Shown: positions 27,451 to 36,406 of the stretch, one piece after another
Layout of the letters: every line of letters begins with the position of its first letter
How positions within the stretch are numbered: the stretch's first letter is position 1
DNA from: Desulfovibrio legallii
Lineage (GTDB): Bacteria; Desulfobacterota; Desulfovibrionia; Desulfovibrionales; Desulfovibrionaceae
Direction of reading: 5' to 3'
Assembly (NCBI RefSeq): GCF_900102485.1
Contig: NZ_FNBX01000008.1
Location: 1 to 64,000 of the forward strand
Length of the DNA: 64,000 nt
Translations under genes and position numbers: made by a program
The notes under the pieces: generated by a model
Told to the model about the DNA's origin: nothing
The model's input: the letters and a program-made list of their open reading frames with translations, nothing else
Databases searched by the model: none

Positions 27451-28938
27451 CTAGCCCCCCAGGTCCGCCGCGGTAAGGGGCGGAATGCCGCCCGTTGCGG
27501 TGTCCCCAGCCCCAGCGCCGGCGGCGCCCGGCGCAAGGGGCAGCCCTGCGGCCTGCCCGGCCTGGGCCTGCTGCGCCTGCTGGGCATGGTAAGCGGCAAG
27601 CCCCGCTCCGGCCCGGCTGTTGGGGCCCACGGCGTCCGTCTGCAGGGTGCGGATGAGCTCGTCCTTATGCCGCTTGCCATTGGCCGGAATATTGGTGGTG
27701 TAGCGCACCTTCATGGGCTGCAGAGCCTGCTGCCGCTCCAGAGCGCTGGGCGCGGCCGCGGGTCGGGCCTCCGCGTTGCCTGCGGCCTGCGCCTGCTGGG
27801 CGGCATTGGCGGCTTGCGCCGCGGCAGCCGCGTTAGGCGCGGCAGCGCCCGGCTGCAGCTTGCGGAGCAGTTCTTCCTTATGCCGCTGGCCCGCAGCGGC
27901 AATATTGGTAGTGTAGCGCACCTTCATGGGCTGCTGCCCCCCGGCGGCCTGCTGCGCCCCGGTCTGGCCTGCAGCCTGGCCCGCCGCGCTCTGCCCGGCA
28001 AAGCCCTGATCAGAAGCATTCTGCGCCGCCGCGCCCGGCGCGGCAAGGTACTGCGCCGTAAGGGGCGGCACCGCCCCGGCCGTTGCGCCTTGCCGGGCGT
28101 CAGCGCGGCCGTTGCGCGCCGCGTCGGTTGCGCCGGGATGCAGGGTGGGCAGCACAGCCCCAGGCCCCAGCTTGCTGCCCGCCTGGAACCGGGCGGCGCG
28201 GGCCATCTGCAGGCCGGAGTCGCCCCGGCCGGCGTGCGTCACGCGGATCTGTTTGTGCGGCTCGCCGCTCTGCTGCAGGGCCTGCTGCGCGCGCAGCACG
28301 GCCAGGGCCTGGTCCACCTCCGGCGGATTGGTCACGGCTGCGGCGGCCGGGATTCCAGAGGCGGCAACGGCCTGGGGCGCGGCGTCGGCCGCGGCCCCGG
28401 CATCGCGCAGGGGGGCCGCGCCGTCATAAATGGCCGCCATGCCCTGCGCGCCCGCGCCTGTACGGCTGCCGGCCTGCCCGGCCGCGGTTTCCTGTGCCGC
28501 CGGCGCTTCCGGCGCGGGGGGCAGCAAGGGCGCGGCCTCCGGGCTGAAAGCGCGCGCGGGCGACGCGGCGGCCGCCGCGCTCTGGCTGGCGCTGCCCAGG
28601 CGTTGCGAAAGCTGGGCGTACATCATGTCCGCCAGGCCTACACCCCCGGCCGCAGCCATTTTCTTGGCCAGCTCCTGGTCGTACATGCCCTGCCAGAACT
28701 GTTCCTCCCGGCCTTGCAGCAGGTTGCTTTTGGGCAGGGTATTGCGCATCTCCTGCCACATTTTCTGGATAAAAATGGATTCAAAGCCCTGGCAGGCCTC
28801 GCGCAGCTTTTTTTCTTGCTGCGCTTCCGTCAGATTTTTGCCGTTAACCCCGGCAAGGCGCGTCTGCACCTCCTGCCGGGCCAGCTCAGCCGCGCCCGCC
28901 TGGGGCACCAAAGGGGGAACGCCGAGGGACGCGCTCAT
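27451..28938 (-). CDS. flgJ: FlgJ-type rod-binding protein with repeat-rich C-terminal extension
   Basis: Residues about 35-125 match the FlgJ N-terminal rod-binding domain (LREACQGFESIFIQKMWQEM then EEQFWQGMYDQELAKKMA). No glucosaminidase domain follows. Instead there are ~370 residues rich in Ala/Gln/Pro, with a duplicated module beginning PMKVRYTTNI at about 338 and 409 (71 residues apart). Each copy is followed by RHKEELLRKLQ or RHKDELIRTLQ. The stop and start of flgI and this gene abut. The extension's role is unknown; it could be a secretion/anchor region or could replace a missing FlgM-like function. Confidence 0.8.
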   Translation of the reverse strand: MSASLGVPPLVPQAGAAELARQEVQTRLAGVNGKNLTEAQQEKKLREACQGFESIFIQKMWQEMRNTLPKSNLLQGREEQFWQGMYDQELAKKMAAAGGVGLADMMYAQLSQRLGSASQSAAAAASPARAFSPEAAPLLPPAPEAPAAQETAAGQAGSRTGAGAQGMAAIYDGAAPLRDAGAAADAAPQAVAASGIPAAAAVTNPPEVDQALAVLRAQQALQQSGEPHKQIRVTHAGRGDSGLQMARAARFQAGSKLGPGAVLPTLHPGATDAARNGRADARQGATAGAVPPLTAQYLAAPGAAAQNASDQGFAGQSAAGQAAGQTGAQQAAGGQQPMKVRYTTNIAAAGQRHKEELLRKLQPGAAAPNAAAAAQAANAAQQAQAAGNAEARPAAAPSALERQQALQPMKVRYTTNIPANGKRHKDELIRTLQTDAVGPNSRAGAGLAAYHAQQAQQAQAGQAAGLPLAPGAAGAGAGDTATGGIPPLTAADLGG

Positions 28939-30051
28939 TTAGATCACCTCCAGGTCCGCGTGCAGCGAGCCGGAAGCCTGCATGGCCCGCAGGATGGAAA
29001 TGAGGTCGCGCGGCGTGGCCCCGATGGCGTTGAGGCCATCCACCAGCTCCTGCAGGGTGGCCCCTTCCACCATGACCAGGTGGCGCTGTTCCTCGCGGAT
29101 ATTGGCCTCGGTCTGCGGGGTCACCACAGTCTGCCCCTGGGAGAACGGCCCCGGCTGCGAGACCTGCTCGCTCTCCTGCACGGTAATCTGCAGGTTGCCG
29201 TGGGCCACGGCCGCGCGGGAAACCCGCACGTCACGCCCCAGCACCACGGTGCCGGTCTTTTCGTCCACCACCACCTTGGCTGCCGTATCCGGGCTCACGT
29301 CCAGGTTTTCCACCGAGGCCATGAGCGGCACCAGGTTGTTGCGGTACTGGGGCGGCACGTCCATGACCACGCTGGTGGCGTCCACCGCGCGGGCGTAGGG
29401 GCCGCCCATGGCCCCGTTAAGACGCTCCGCCATCTGCTGGGCCGTGGAAAAATCCCCGATGCGCAGGTTGAGGGTCAGCTTGTTCTGCTGGTTGAATTCA
29501 AAAGGAATGGAGCGCTCCACAATGCCGCCGCCGGGGATGATGCCCACCGTGGCCACGTTTTTGCTGGTGCTGGCCGCCTTGCCCGCGGCGGAAAAGCCCC
29601 CCACCGTGAGCGCGCCCTGGGCCAGAGTGTATATCTTGCCGTCCACGCCCTTGAGGGCCGTCTGCAGCAGCACCCCGCCCATGAGCGAAGTGGCGTCGCC
29701 CACCGAGGATACCGTCACGTCCAGGCGCGTGCCGGGCTTGGCCGACACGGGCATGCGCGCCGTGACCATGACCGAAGCCACGTTCTTGATCTTCAACGAT
29801 GAGGAATCCACGCCCACGCCCATGCGGTCCATCATGTTTTTCATGGAGCTCAGGGTGAAGACGGAATCCTTTTTGTCGCCCGTGCCCGCCAGGCCCACCA
29901 CCAGGCCGTAGCCGATGAGCTGGTTGTCCCGCACGCCCGAAAAGGTGGCGATGTCCTTGATGCGCACGGCCTGCGCCGGCAACGCCGCCCCCAGGCTCAA
30001 CAGCAGCGCCGCCGGAAGTGCAAGACCCCACCGCAGCATTGTCAATTTCAT
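28939..30051 (-). CDS. flgI: Flagellar P-ring protein
   Basis: FlgI builds the peptidoglycan-associated ring around the flagellar rod. A Sec signal peptide (about 1-24, ending ALPAQA) precedes [26 protein letters not shown], the classic N-terminus. Other motifs are [16 protein letters not shown] and, near the end, [25 protein letters not shown]. The 370 residues match the family. The start is set by AAGGAGG before ATG AAA; the frame is open 43 codons upstream. Remarkably, flgI leads this block: the flgF-flgG-flgA-flgH genes that usually precede it are absent here. Confidence 0.96.
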   Translation of the reverse strand: MKLTMLRWGLALPAALLLSLGAALPAQAVRIKDIATFSGVRDNQLIGYGLVVGLAGTGDKKDSVFTLSSMKNMMDRMGVGVDSSSLKIKNVASVMVTARMPVSAKPGTRLDVTVSSVGDATSLMGGVLLQTALKGVDGKIYTLAQGALTVGGFSAAGKAASTSKNVATVGIIPGGGIVERSIPFEFNQQNKLTLNLRIGDFSTAQQMAERLNGAMGGPYARAVDATSVVMDVPPQYRNNLVPLMASVENLDVSPDTAAKVVVDEKTGTVVLGRDVRVSRAAVAHGNLQITVQESEQVSQPGPFSQGQTVVTPQTEANIREEQRHLVMVEGATLQELVDGLNAIGATPRDLISILRAMQASGSLHADLEVI

Positions 30052-30210
30052 GGCGCAGCCTCCTTGCCGAAAGACCGGCAACTGTCCTCTTGCAGGAAGC
30101 GTGCCGCCCATCCCGACAGAAGCTCTGCCCCTGACGCTGCAAAAAAAATGGAGCGTTTGCCCAGGCTGCGCCCTGCGCATCCCCTGAGGGGAGAAACGTT
30201 TTTTTGACTG

Positions 30211-31107
30211 TTACCCCGCCCCGTTGCGTCTGCGCAAGCGCGCGCCCAGGGCGCGGATCCTCTCGCCGAGGAGGACGAGGATGACGGAGGCGACAATGAG
30301 GGCGACGCCGGCGGCGATGGGGGGCGTGAAGGGTTCATGGAAGACGAGGACGCCCGCCAGAACGGCGGTGAGGGGTTCCATGACGCCGAGGACGGAGGCG
30401 AGGGTGGAGCCGATGCGCTGCACGGCCAGGATGAGGGTGAGGTTGGAGACCACGGCGGTGATCAGGGCGAGCAGCAGGGCGAGGCCCAGCTCGCGCCAGG
30501 AGCGCAAAGGGCGGAAGACGCCGGTGGCCAGGCAGTTGACCAGGGTGAGCAGGCCGCTCAGGGCCAGGACGTAGAAGGTCATGACCAGGCCGCTCATGTG
30601 GGGAATGCGGGCAGCGAAGATGGCGGTGATATAAAGGGCGTTGCAAAGGGCGGAGGCGAGCAGCAGGGCCACGCCTATGGGCTGCACGCGGCCGCCCGCG
30701 CCGCCGCCCAGCAGGTGCACGCCCAGGAGGGCCAGGGCCACGGCGCAGGCTGTAATCCAGGAAAAGCGCTCATGGAAAAAAGCGATCATGAGCAGCATGA
30801 CCATGACCGGATAGAGAAACTGGAGGGTGGCGGCCACGCCGCTGGGCATGTAGGCAAAGCCCCAGAACATGAGCAGAGCGGCCAGGGCGTACATGCAGCT
30901 CATGCCCGCGAGCAGGCAGAGGGAGCGCGCGCTGGCGTGGAGGCGCTCGCCCCGCAGAACCAGGATGCCGCCCAGAACCACGGCGGCAATGGCAAAGCGG
31001 TAGAACAGCGCCAGGGAAGCGGGCATGCCCCCGTGGATCAGGGGCAGGGCGAACAGGGGGATCAGGCCGAAAGCGGCCGAGGACAGCAGACCGTAGAAGA
31101 AACCCAT
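30211..31107 (-). CDS. EamA/DMT-family transporter
   Basis: This 298-residue protein has ten hydrophobic segments in two EamA repeats, the drug/metabolite transporter layout. The first repeat holds ALAALLMFWGFAYMPSG, and the second ends with the typical GVMEPLTAVLAGVLVFHEPF. The substrate is unknown. It lies upstream of flgI on the same strand with a 160-bp gap, where flgH would be expected. A ~150 bp dispersed repeat copy sits upstream of it, starting 64 bp away. Confidence 0.88.
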   Translation of the reverse strand: MGFFYGLLSSAAFGLIPLFALPLIHGGMPASLALFYRFAIAAVVLGGILVLRGERLHASARSLCLLAGMSCMYALAALLMFWGFAYMPSGVAATLQFLYPVMVMLLMIAFFHERFSWITACAVALALLGVHLLGGGAGGRVQPIGVALLLASALCNALYITAIFAARIPHMSGLVMTFYVLALSGLLTLVNCLATGVFRPLRSWRELGLALLLALITAVVSNLTLILAVQRIGSTLASVLGVMEPLTAVLAGVLVFHEPFTPPIAAGVALIVASVILVLLGERIRALGARLRRRNGAG

Positions 31108-31170
31108 GGCATCCTTCTTGGGCGGGGGGCCTTACCTTGCTGCAAGGCAAGGTTTGGGGCCGCGCTGCCG

Positions 31171-31318
31171 GGGCATTTCAGCTTTAAAATGCCCTGGCGA
31201 CTGCGTGAGCAGACGCCCGCTGTGGAGGCGTAAGCGCAAGTTATTTGCGCTGTTAAGCGCCGAAACGAGCGTGCCGTAAACCTTGAGAATACATATTCTC
31301 AAAGTTAATCTGCTCTAG
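31171..31318 (-). repeat. TAGAGC/GCTCTA intergenic repeat, full copy (inverted)
   Basis: Read on the minus strand it starts TCTAGAGCAGATTAA, forms the CTTTGAGAAT/ATTCTCAAGG hairpin, continues ACGGCACGCTCGTTTCGGCG, CTTAACAGCGCAAATAAC, GCGCTTACGCC, and ends GGGCATTTTAAAGCTGAAAT. It aligns along its length with the elements at 36124-36268 and 54642-54790. It lies between the divergent-side EamA gene and the 3' end of rdgB. Confidence 0.85.
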
Positions 31319-31367
31319 AAGTGGGGGGCGATGCGCCTGAATTCCGGTTATGGAGGGGAAAGAGCCT

Positions 31368-31994
31368 TCAGGCCCGGACAAAGGCGGCCCAGCCTTCCAG
31401 CAGGGCGCGCAGGGCCTTACCGCGGTGGCTGCGGGCGTTTTTCTGCTCCGGGGTCATCTGGGCGGCGGTCAGGCCCAGGGTCGGGTCAAAAAAAAGCGGG
31501 TCATAGCCAAAGCCGTTGCTTCCGCGTTGTTCCGCAAGCAGGCGGCCTTCCCATGTGCCGCGCGTGGTCAGGCTCCGGCCGTCGGGCGTAACGGCGGTCA
31601 TGCAGCAGACGTAGCGGCAGGCGCGGCGGGCCTCGGGCACGGCCGCCAGGGCGTGGAGGAGCTTGCGCATATTGCGGGCGTCGCGGCTTTCGCCGGGCAG
31701 CAGGGGCCAGTCGTCGGCGTAGCGGGCGGAGTGCACGCCCGGCGCGCCGTCCAGAGCGTCCACCTCCAGGCCGGAGTCGTCAGCCACGCTCACAAGCCCG
31801 GTGTGCCGGGCCACGGTTTCGGCCTTGATGCGGGCGTTTTCCTCAAAGGTCAGGCCGTATTCGTCGATTTCGCCGATTTCGGGAAAGGCGGCGAGGCCAA
31901 GCACCTCCACCCCGGCGTGGGCCAGGGGTTCGGCCAGCTCGCGGACCTTGCCCGCATTATGGGTGGCCAGAACAATGCGCAGCGCGGCAGTCAT
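31368..31994 (-). CDS. rdgB: dITP/XTP pyrophosphatase (RdgB/HAM1)
   Basis: RdgB hydrolyses non-canonical purine triphosphates (dITP, XTP) to monophosphates, cleaning the nucleotide pool. Family motifs are all present: THNAGKVRELA, DDSGLEVDALDGAPGVHSARYA, GSNGFGYDPLFF and SHRGKALRAL near the C-terminus. The 208 residues fit. The start is chosen after AAGGAG; the open frame extends 43 codons further without support. MutY-Nudix elsewhere in the window serves a related sanitation role. Confidence 0.95.
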   Translation of the reverse strand: MTAALRIVLATHNAGKVRELAEPLAHAGVEVLGLAAFPEIGEIDEYGLTFEENARIKAETVARHTGLVSVADDSGLEVDALDGAPGVHSARYADDWPLLPGESRDARNMRKLLHALAAVPEARRACRYVCCMTAVTPDGRSLTTRGTWEGRLLAEQRGSNGFGYDPLFFDPTLGLTAAQMTPEQKNARSHRGKALRALLEGWAAFVRA

Positions 31995-32076
31995 GGGAGC
32001 TCCTTGCCTGTAAGATGTTGCAGTGGCGCAAAGGCGCGCAGCATACGCCCCGCCCCGGCCTTTTGACAAGGCCGGA

Positions 32077-32106
32077 CGGCAGGGCCCGCCGCGGCGGGCC
32101 CTGCCG
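32077..32106. other. Perfect 30-bp GC palindrome upstream of neuB-like gene
   Basis: The two 15-bp halves CGGCAGGGCCCGCCG and its exact complement abut. Nine bases further on the plus strand is TTTTT, then an AT-rich stretch (32117-32147) before the neuB-like gene. It could be a terminator or attenuator hairpin in the 5' leader, or an operator between divergent rdgB and the neuB-like gene. No function can be assigned. Confidence 0.5.
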
Positions 32107-32233
32107 GGGGCCGCCTTTTTCAAATAATATTTATTATATCATTATGTTGCATCGCAGCACAGGACAACGCGCTTTTCTTTTGCGCCACGCGGGCGTATAC
32201 TTGCCAGCCAAAGTATCTGAACGAGGAAACCAT

Positions 32234-33295
32234 ATGGATATTATGGATATATTTGCCGTCCCCAGACCGGAAACGCGCATCCCCGCGCCCTACGTCATCG
32301 CCGAGGCCGGCGTGAACCACGAAGGCAGCATGGACATTGCCCGCAGGCTCATTGACGAGGCCGCTGCCAGCGGGGCCGACGCCATCAAGTTCCAGACCTA
32401 CAAGGCGGCCACCCTGGCCTCCAAGGACTCCCCGGCCTACTGGGACACCAGCAAGGAACCCACCAGAAGCCAGTACGAGCTGTTCAGAAAGCACGACTCC
32501 TTCTGGAAAAACGAGTTTGAGGCGCTGAAAAAACACTGCGACGCGGCGGGCATCGCCTTCATGTCCACGCCCTTTGACGTGGAGTCCGCCCACTTTCTCA
32601 ACGACCTCATGGACGTCTTCAAAATCTCGTCGTCGGACATCACCAACAAGCCCTTTATCCGCATCCTCTGCGATTTCGGCAAGCCCATCCTGCTCTCCAC
32701 CGGCGCGGCCTATCTGCACGAAATCGCCGAAGCCGTGGAGTGGATAGAAGCCAGGGGCAACAAACTGGCCCTGCTGCACTGCGTGCTCAACTACCCCACT
32801 GCAGACGAAAACGCCGCCCTGGGCATGATCCCCGCGCTCAAGCGCCACTTCCCCGGCCACGTTATCGGCTATTCCGACCACACCCTGCCCAAGGACATGC
32901 ACATCCTGGAAACCGCCGTGCTCCTGGGCGCGCGCGTGCTGGAAAAACACTTTACCCACGATAAAACCCTGCCCGGCAACGACCACTACCACGCCATGGA
33001 CAAGGAAGACCTGCGCCGCTTCCGCACCCGCCTGGCCGCCACCCTGGCCAGCGTGGGCGAAATGGAAGTGCGCGCCCTGCCGGAAGAAGAACCCGCCCGG
33101 CAGCACGCCCGCCGCTCTCTGGTCACGGCCCGCGCCGTGCCCGCCGGCCAGCCCCTTACGCCCGCCGACCTCACCTGGAAGCGCCCGGCCCACGGCATCT
33201 CGCCCCGCAACTACGATGCCGTGCTGGGCCTGCGCGCCCGCCGCGACCTGCCCGAAGACACTGTGCTCACCTGGGCGGACCTGGATAAGGCCTGA
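32234..33295 (+). CDS. N-acetylneuraminate synthase family protein with SAF domain
   Basis: NeuB-type enzymes condense phosphoenolpyruvate with an amino sugar to give sialic-acid-like nonulosonates. The 353 residues contain YVIAEAGVNHEGSMDIARRL, GADAIKFQTYK, a FKISSSDITN strand, IGYSDHT and VLEKHFTHDK, all family motifs. Residues about 285-350 form the SAF (antifreeze-like) domain. The exact product (Neu5Ac, pseudaminic or legionaminic acid) cannot be told. I chose the ATG after GAGGAAACCAT. It starts a cluster with the LIC12162-type transferase (4 bp apart) and Sel1 protein, suggesting surface glycan synthesis. Confidence 0.85.
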   Translation: MDIMDIFAVPRPETRIPAPYVIAEAGVNHEGSMDIARRLIDEAAASGADAIKFQTYKAATLASKDSPAYWDTSKEPTRSQYELFRKHDSFWKNEFEALKKHCDAAGIAFMSTPFDVESAHFLNDLMDVFKISSSDITNKPFIRILCDFGKPILLSTGAAYLHEIAEAVEWIEARGNKLALLHCVLNYPTADENAALGMIPALKRHFPGHVIGYSDHTLPKDMHILETAVLLGARVLEKHFTHDKTLPGNDHYHAMDKEDLRRFRTRLAATLASVGEMEVRALPEEEPARQHARRSLVTARAVPAGQPLTPADLTWKRPAHGISPRNYDAVLGLRARRDLPEDTVLTWADLDKA

Positions 33296-33298
33296 GCC

Positions 33299-35026
33299 AT
33301 GGACAACGGCCGTCCTACCCTTGTGCTCGGCCGCATGCCCCGGGGGGCGGACCCCGCCGCCTTCCGGGCGGCGGGCCCCTGGTGCTTTGCCGAACAGGAA
33401 GAATTCTTCCCCGATTGGGAACAGCGCTTTACCTTCGCGCCCGAACCCCTTACGGACCTTGCCCTGCAGGAGCAGGCCTGCGCCGAGGTCAAGGCCCTCT
33501 GCGCCGACGCCCTGCCCGCCCTGGCGGCCCGGCTTTGCCCGCACAGCCGCGACCTGCCCCCGGCCTATTGGGAAACCCTGCTGGCCCCCTGGGCCATGAA
33601 CGTGGCCAAGCAGATTGTGGAACGCTGGTGGCGCGTCAAAGCCATGATCCGGGCCTGGGGGCAGACGCCCCTGCAAGTGCCCCTGCTGCCCGCAACCTGC
33701 ACCTTTTTCTTCGCCGCCGGGCCGGACTTCGTCCTGCACGGCGCCCTGGGGCACACCTTCAACCACTGGCTGTTCTCCCGCCTGCTGGAGCCGGTCTTTC
33801 CCCCGGCCTGGAGCAAAGTCTGGCTGCCGCCGGAGACCAAGGCTTATGGCCGCCTTACCAGGGCAGCAGGCCGCGCCCGCCTGCGGGAACTGGCCCGCAA
33901 CGCCCTGCTGCGCCTGCCCTTCCCTTGCATCAAAGGCGCGAGCCTGGGGCAGAGCCTGCGCTTTTCTCTGGCCCTGCTGCACCGCAGCCACGGGCCGGAC
34001 CTTTCCACGCCCCTTGCCGCCTACGGCAGCGCGGCCACGGGTCGGACCCCGGACCTGCCGCAGCCCTACGCCGCCGATCCCCTGCCCCTTTTTCTGCCCG
34101 CCCTGCCGCGCCTGCTGGCCGGGCTGCGCCACCCGCGCCGCCTGCGCCCCGCCCTGTGGGGCCCGCGCCTGCGCGTGGCCAGCGTGCTGGCCTACGAGGA
34201 CGCCGCCTACCGCCAGCGCCTGGCCCTCTGGCGCGGTCGCGGCCACCGGCTTATGTATGTGCAGCACGGCAGCGACTACGGCCAGGTGCGCTGCCTTACG
34301 GAAGTGGAAATGGTGGAATACGCCCAGCACGCTTTTGCCACCTGGGGCTGGAGCCGCCATGCGGGCTGCCGCGGCAACTTCATCCCCCTGCCCCACCCGC
34401 AGCTGGCCCGGCTTGCCGGCCGCTGGCACGGCGCAAATGGCCACAATCTCCTCCTGGTCGGCACGGAAATGCCCGCCTTCGGCTACCGGCTGGACGCCCA
34501 CCCCTCGCCCCTCCAGGTGCTGGACTACCGCAAGGACAAAGCCCGCTTTTTCGCCGCCCTGAGCCGCGACCTGCAAGGCAAAAGCCTGTACCGCCCCTAT
34601 TTCCCCGTGCCCGGCAGCCTGCGCGACGCCGATTGGGTGCTGGAACGCTTCCCCGCCGTGCGCCTGGCCGCCGGCCCCCTGGACAAACACCTTTTCGCCT
34701 GCCGCCTGCTGGTGCTGGACCACAACGGCACCACCCTGCTGGAAGCCCTGGCCGCCGATATGCCCGTTATCGCCTTCTGGCGGCGGGAGGTCTGGCCCCT
34801 CACCCCGGAAAGCGACGCCCTGCTGGATCTGCTGGCCCAGGCCGGCGTCTGGCAGCCCACGCCGGAGGCCGCCGCGGCCCAGGTCGCCCGGGTCTGGGAA
34901 GCCCCCTTGGCCTGGTGGCAAAGCGAGCCCGTGCGGCAGGCCCGTCGGGCCTACTGCCGGGAACAGGCCCGCACGGTGGAAGGCAGCGTCAATCCCCACT
35001 GGATCCAAACCCTCAAGAGTTTATAA
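33299..35026 (+). CDS. LIC12162-family putative transferase
   Basis: The 575 residues match the LIC12162 family, which is found next to nonulosonate or surface-glycan genes. Recognisable features are VLHGALGHTFNHWLFSRL, MYVQHGSDYGQ, and LLVLDHNGTTLLEALAADMPVIAFWRREVWPLTP near the C-terminus, reminiscent of a GT-B sugar-nucleotide site. No signal peptide or membrane segment is evident. It starts 3 bp after the NeuB-family gene, and the two stop/start overlaps indicate one transcript. The donor and acceptor are unknown. Confidence 0.75.
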   Translation: MDNGRPTLVLGRMPRGADPAAFRAAGPWCFAEQEEFFPDWEQRFTFAPEPLTDLALQEQACAEVKALCADALPALAARLCPHSRDLPPAYWETLLAPWAMNVAKQIVERWWRVKAMIRAWGQTPLQVPLLPATCTFFFAAGPDFVLHGALGHTFNHWLFSRLLEPVFPPAWSKVWLPPETKAYGRLTRAAGRARLRELARNALLRLPFPCIKGASLGQSLRFSLALLHRSHGPDLSTPLAAYGSAATGRTPDLPQPYAADPLPLFLPALPRLLAGLRHPRRLRPALWGPRLRVASVLAYEDAAYRQRLALWRGRGHRLMYVQHGSDYGQVRCLTEVEMVEYAQHAFATWGWSRHAGCRGNFIPLPHPQLARLAGRWHGANGHNLLLVGTEMPAFGYRLDAHPSPLQVLDYRKDKARFFAALSRDLQGKSLYRPYFPVPGSLRDADWVLERFPAVRLAAGPLDKHLFACRLLVLDHNGTTLLEALAADMPVIAFWRREVWPLTPESDALLDLLAQAGVWQPTPEAAAAQVARVWEAPLAWWQSEPVRQARRAYCREQARTVEGSVNPHWIQTLKSL

Positions 35027-35028
35027 TC

Positions 35029-36069
35029 ATGTCATTGCCCTTTATCCCACGCGCCGCAGCCGCGGCCTTCTGCCTCCTCTGCCTCCTCAGCCTCGCCGCC
35101 CCCGCCCCGGCGGCCGAAGCCGATGCGGGCAAAACCCTCCAGGAAGTGCAGACCGCCCTGGACAAAAACGACTACGACCAGGCCGTGCGCCTGCTCAAAC
35201 CCCTGGTGGACCAACGGCACCCCGAAGCCCTCTACGTCATGGGCCGCCTGATCCTGGACGGCAAGGGCGTTAAAAAGAACGCCACCCGCGCCGCGGAATT
35301 TTTCCGCCTGGCGGCCGAAGGCGGCGACCTGAGCGCCATGAACTCCTGGGGCACGGCCCTGGCCTCCGGCGAAGGCGTGCCCCGCAACTACCGCGAGGCC
35401 GCCCGCTGGTTCCGCAAAGCCGCGGAGCAAGGCCACGCCACGGCCCAGTACAACCTGGGCTACCTTTACGCCCACGGCCGGGGCGTGGCCAAGGACGAAA
35501 CCGCCGCCATGGACTGGCTCGCCCGCGCGGCCAACCAGGGCCTGGCCGACGCCCAGTACTCCCTGGGCTGGCTCTGCCTCAACAGCAAAGGCGAAAACCA
35601 AAGCGACACCAAGGCCGCCCACTGGTTTGAACAGGCCGCCCAGCAGGACGACCCCAAAGCCCAGAACAACCTGGCCTACATGTACGCCGAAGGCCGGGGC
35701 GTGGCCCAGGATCCGGCCCGGGCCGTGCAGTGGTACCAGCGCGCCGCCGACCAGGGCTACGCCGAAGCCCAGTACAACCTGGGCTTCATGTACGAACAGG
35801 GCCGCGGCGTGGCCCAGGACTACACCAAGGCCGTGGACTGGTACCGCAAGGCCGCCGAACAAAACGAACCCTCCGCCCAGTATTCCCTGGGCCTTATGTA
35901 CGACCAGGGCACCGGCGTGCCCCGCAACCTGAGCGAAGCCAACCGCTGGTACCACCTGGCCGCCAAAAACGGCGACCCCGACGCCAAAGCCGTGGTCCGC
36001 GCCCAAAAGAGCGCCCCTGCCAAACAGCCGGGCAAACCCCGTCAGCAATCGCACCGCAAACCGCAGTAG
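35029..36069 (+). CDS. Exported Sel1-repeat protein
   Basis: A signal peptide (about 1-28, ending APAAEA) is followed by about seven 36-residue Sel1-like repeats, e.g. AAKWY-type helices with A.YNLGYMYAHGRGV signatures such as AQYNLGYLYAHGRGVAKD and AQYNLGFMYEQGRGVAQD. The 346-residue protein ends in a basic Gln/Lys/Pro tail. Sel1 proteins are periplasmic or outer-envelope scaffolds. It begins 3 bp after the LIC12162-type gene, with AAGAG upstream, so it is the third gene of the glycan-like operon. Confidence 0.82.
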   Translation: MSLPFIPRAAAAAFCLLCLLSLAAPAPAAEADAGKTLQEVQTALDKNDYDQAVRLLKPLVDQRHPEALYVMGRLILDGKGVKKNATRAAEFFRLAAEGGDLSAMNSWGTALASGEGVPRNYREAARWFRKAAEQGHATAQYNLGYLYAHGRGVAKDETAAMDWLARAANQGLADAQYSLGWLCLNSKGENQSDTKAAHWFEQAAQQDDPKAQNNLAYMYAEGRGVAQDPARAVQWYQRAADQGYAEAQYNLGFMYEQGRGVAQDYTKAVDWYRKAAEQNEPSAQYSLGLMYDQGTGVPRNLSEANRWYHLAAKNGDPDAKAVVRAQKSAPAKQPGKPRQQSHRKPQ

Positions 36070-36123
36070 TCCTCTTGGCAAGGGCACGGAAGGATGCAAA
36101 AAAAATAAAAGCGCTTGCAATTA

Positions 36124-36268
36124 TGGCAGATTACCTTTGAGAATATGCATTCTCAAAGGTTAAGGCACACTCGTTTCGGCGCTTAACAGCGCACATAACT
36201 TGCGCTTACGCCCACACGCCCTGGCGTCTGCTCATGCAGCCGCCAGGGCATTTCAACTTTGAAATGCC
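36124..36268 (+). repeat. TAGAGC/GCTCTA intergenic repeat, full copy
   Basis: Starts GGCAGATTACCTTTGAGAAT with the hairpin arm ATTCTCAAAGGT, then ACTCGTTTCGGCG, CTTAACAGCGCACATAAC, GCGCTTACGCC, CGCCAGGGCATTTCAACTTT and GAAATGCC. It lies 55 bp after the Sel1 stop and before the dsrC terminator, in plus orientation. The TAGAGC left end is changed to TGGC here. Confidence 0.85.
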
Positions 36269-36345
36269 TTACGGAACCGCGGGAAGGGATCGTTGGGGAG
36301 GTTCGCGCCCCGCCTTGTAGCACCCTTGCGGGGCCGGGCAGGGAC

Positions 36346-36378
36346 AAAAAAAGCGGGAGGGCGAAAACCCTCCCGCTT
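36346..36378 (-). terminator. Terminator of dsrC
   Basis: An 11-bp stem (36351-36361 with 36368-36378, AGCGGGAGGG/CCCTCCCGCT) is followed on the minus strand by a seven-T run (36352-36346). It lies 29 bp beyond the dsrC stop. Confidence 0.92.
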
Positions 36379-36406
36379 TGCAGGAAAAATGCTGTAATGG
36401 CCGGAA

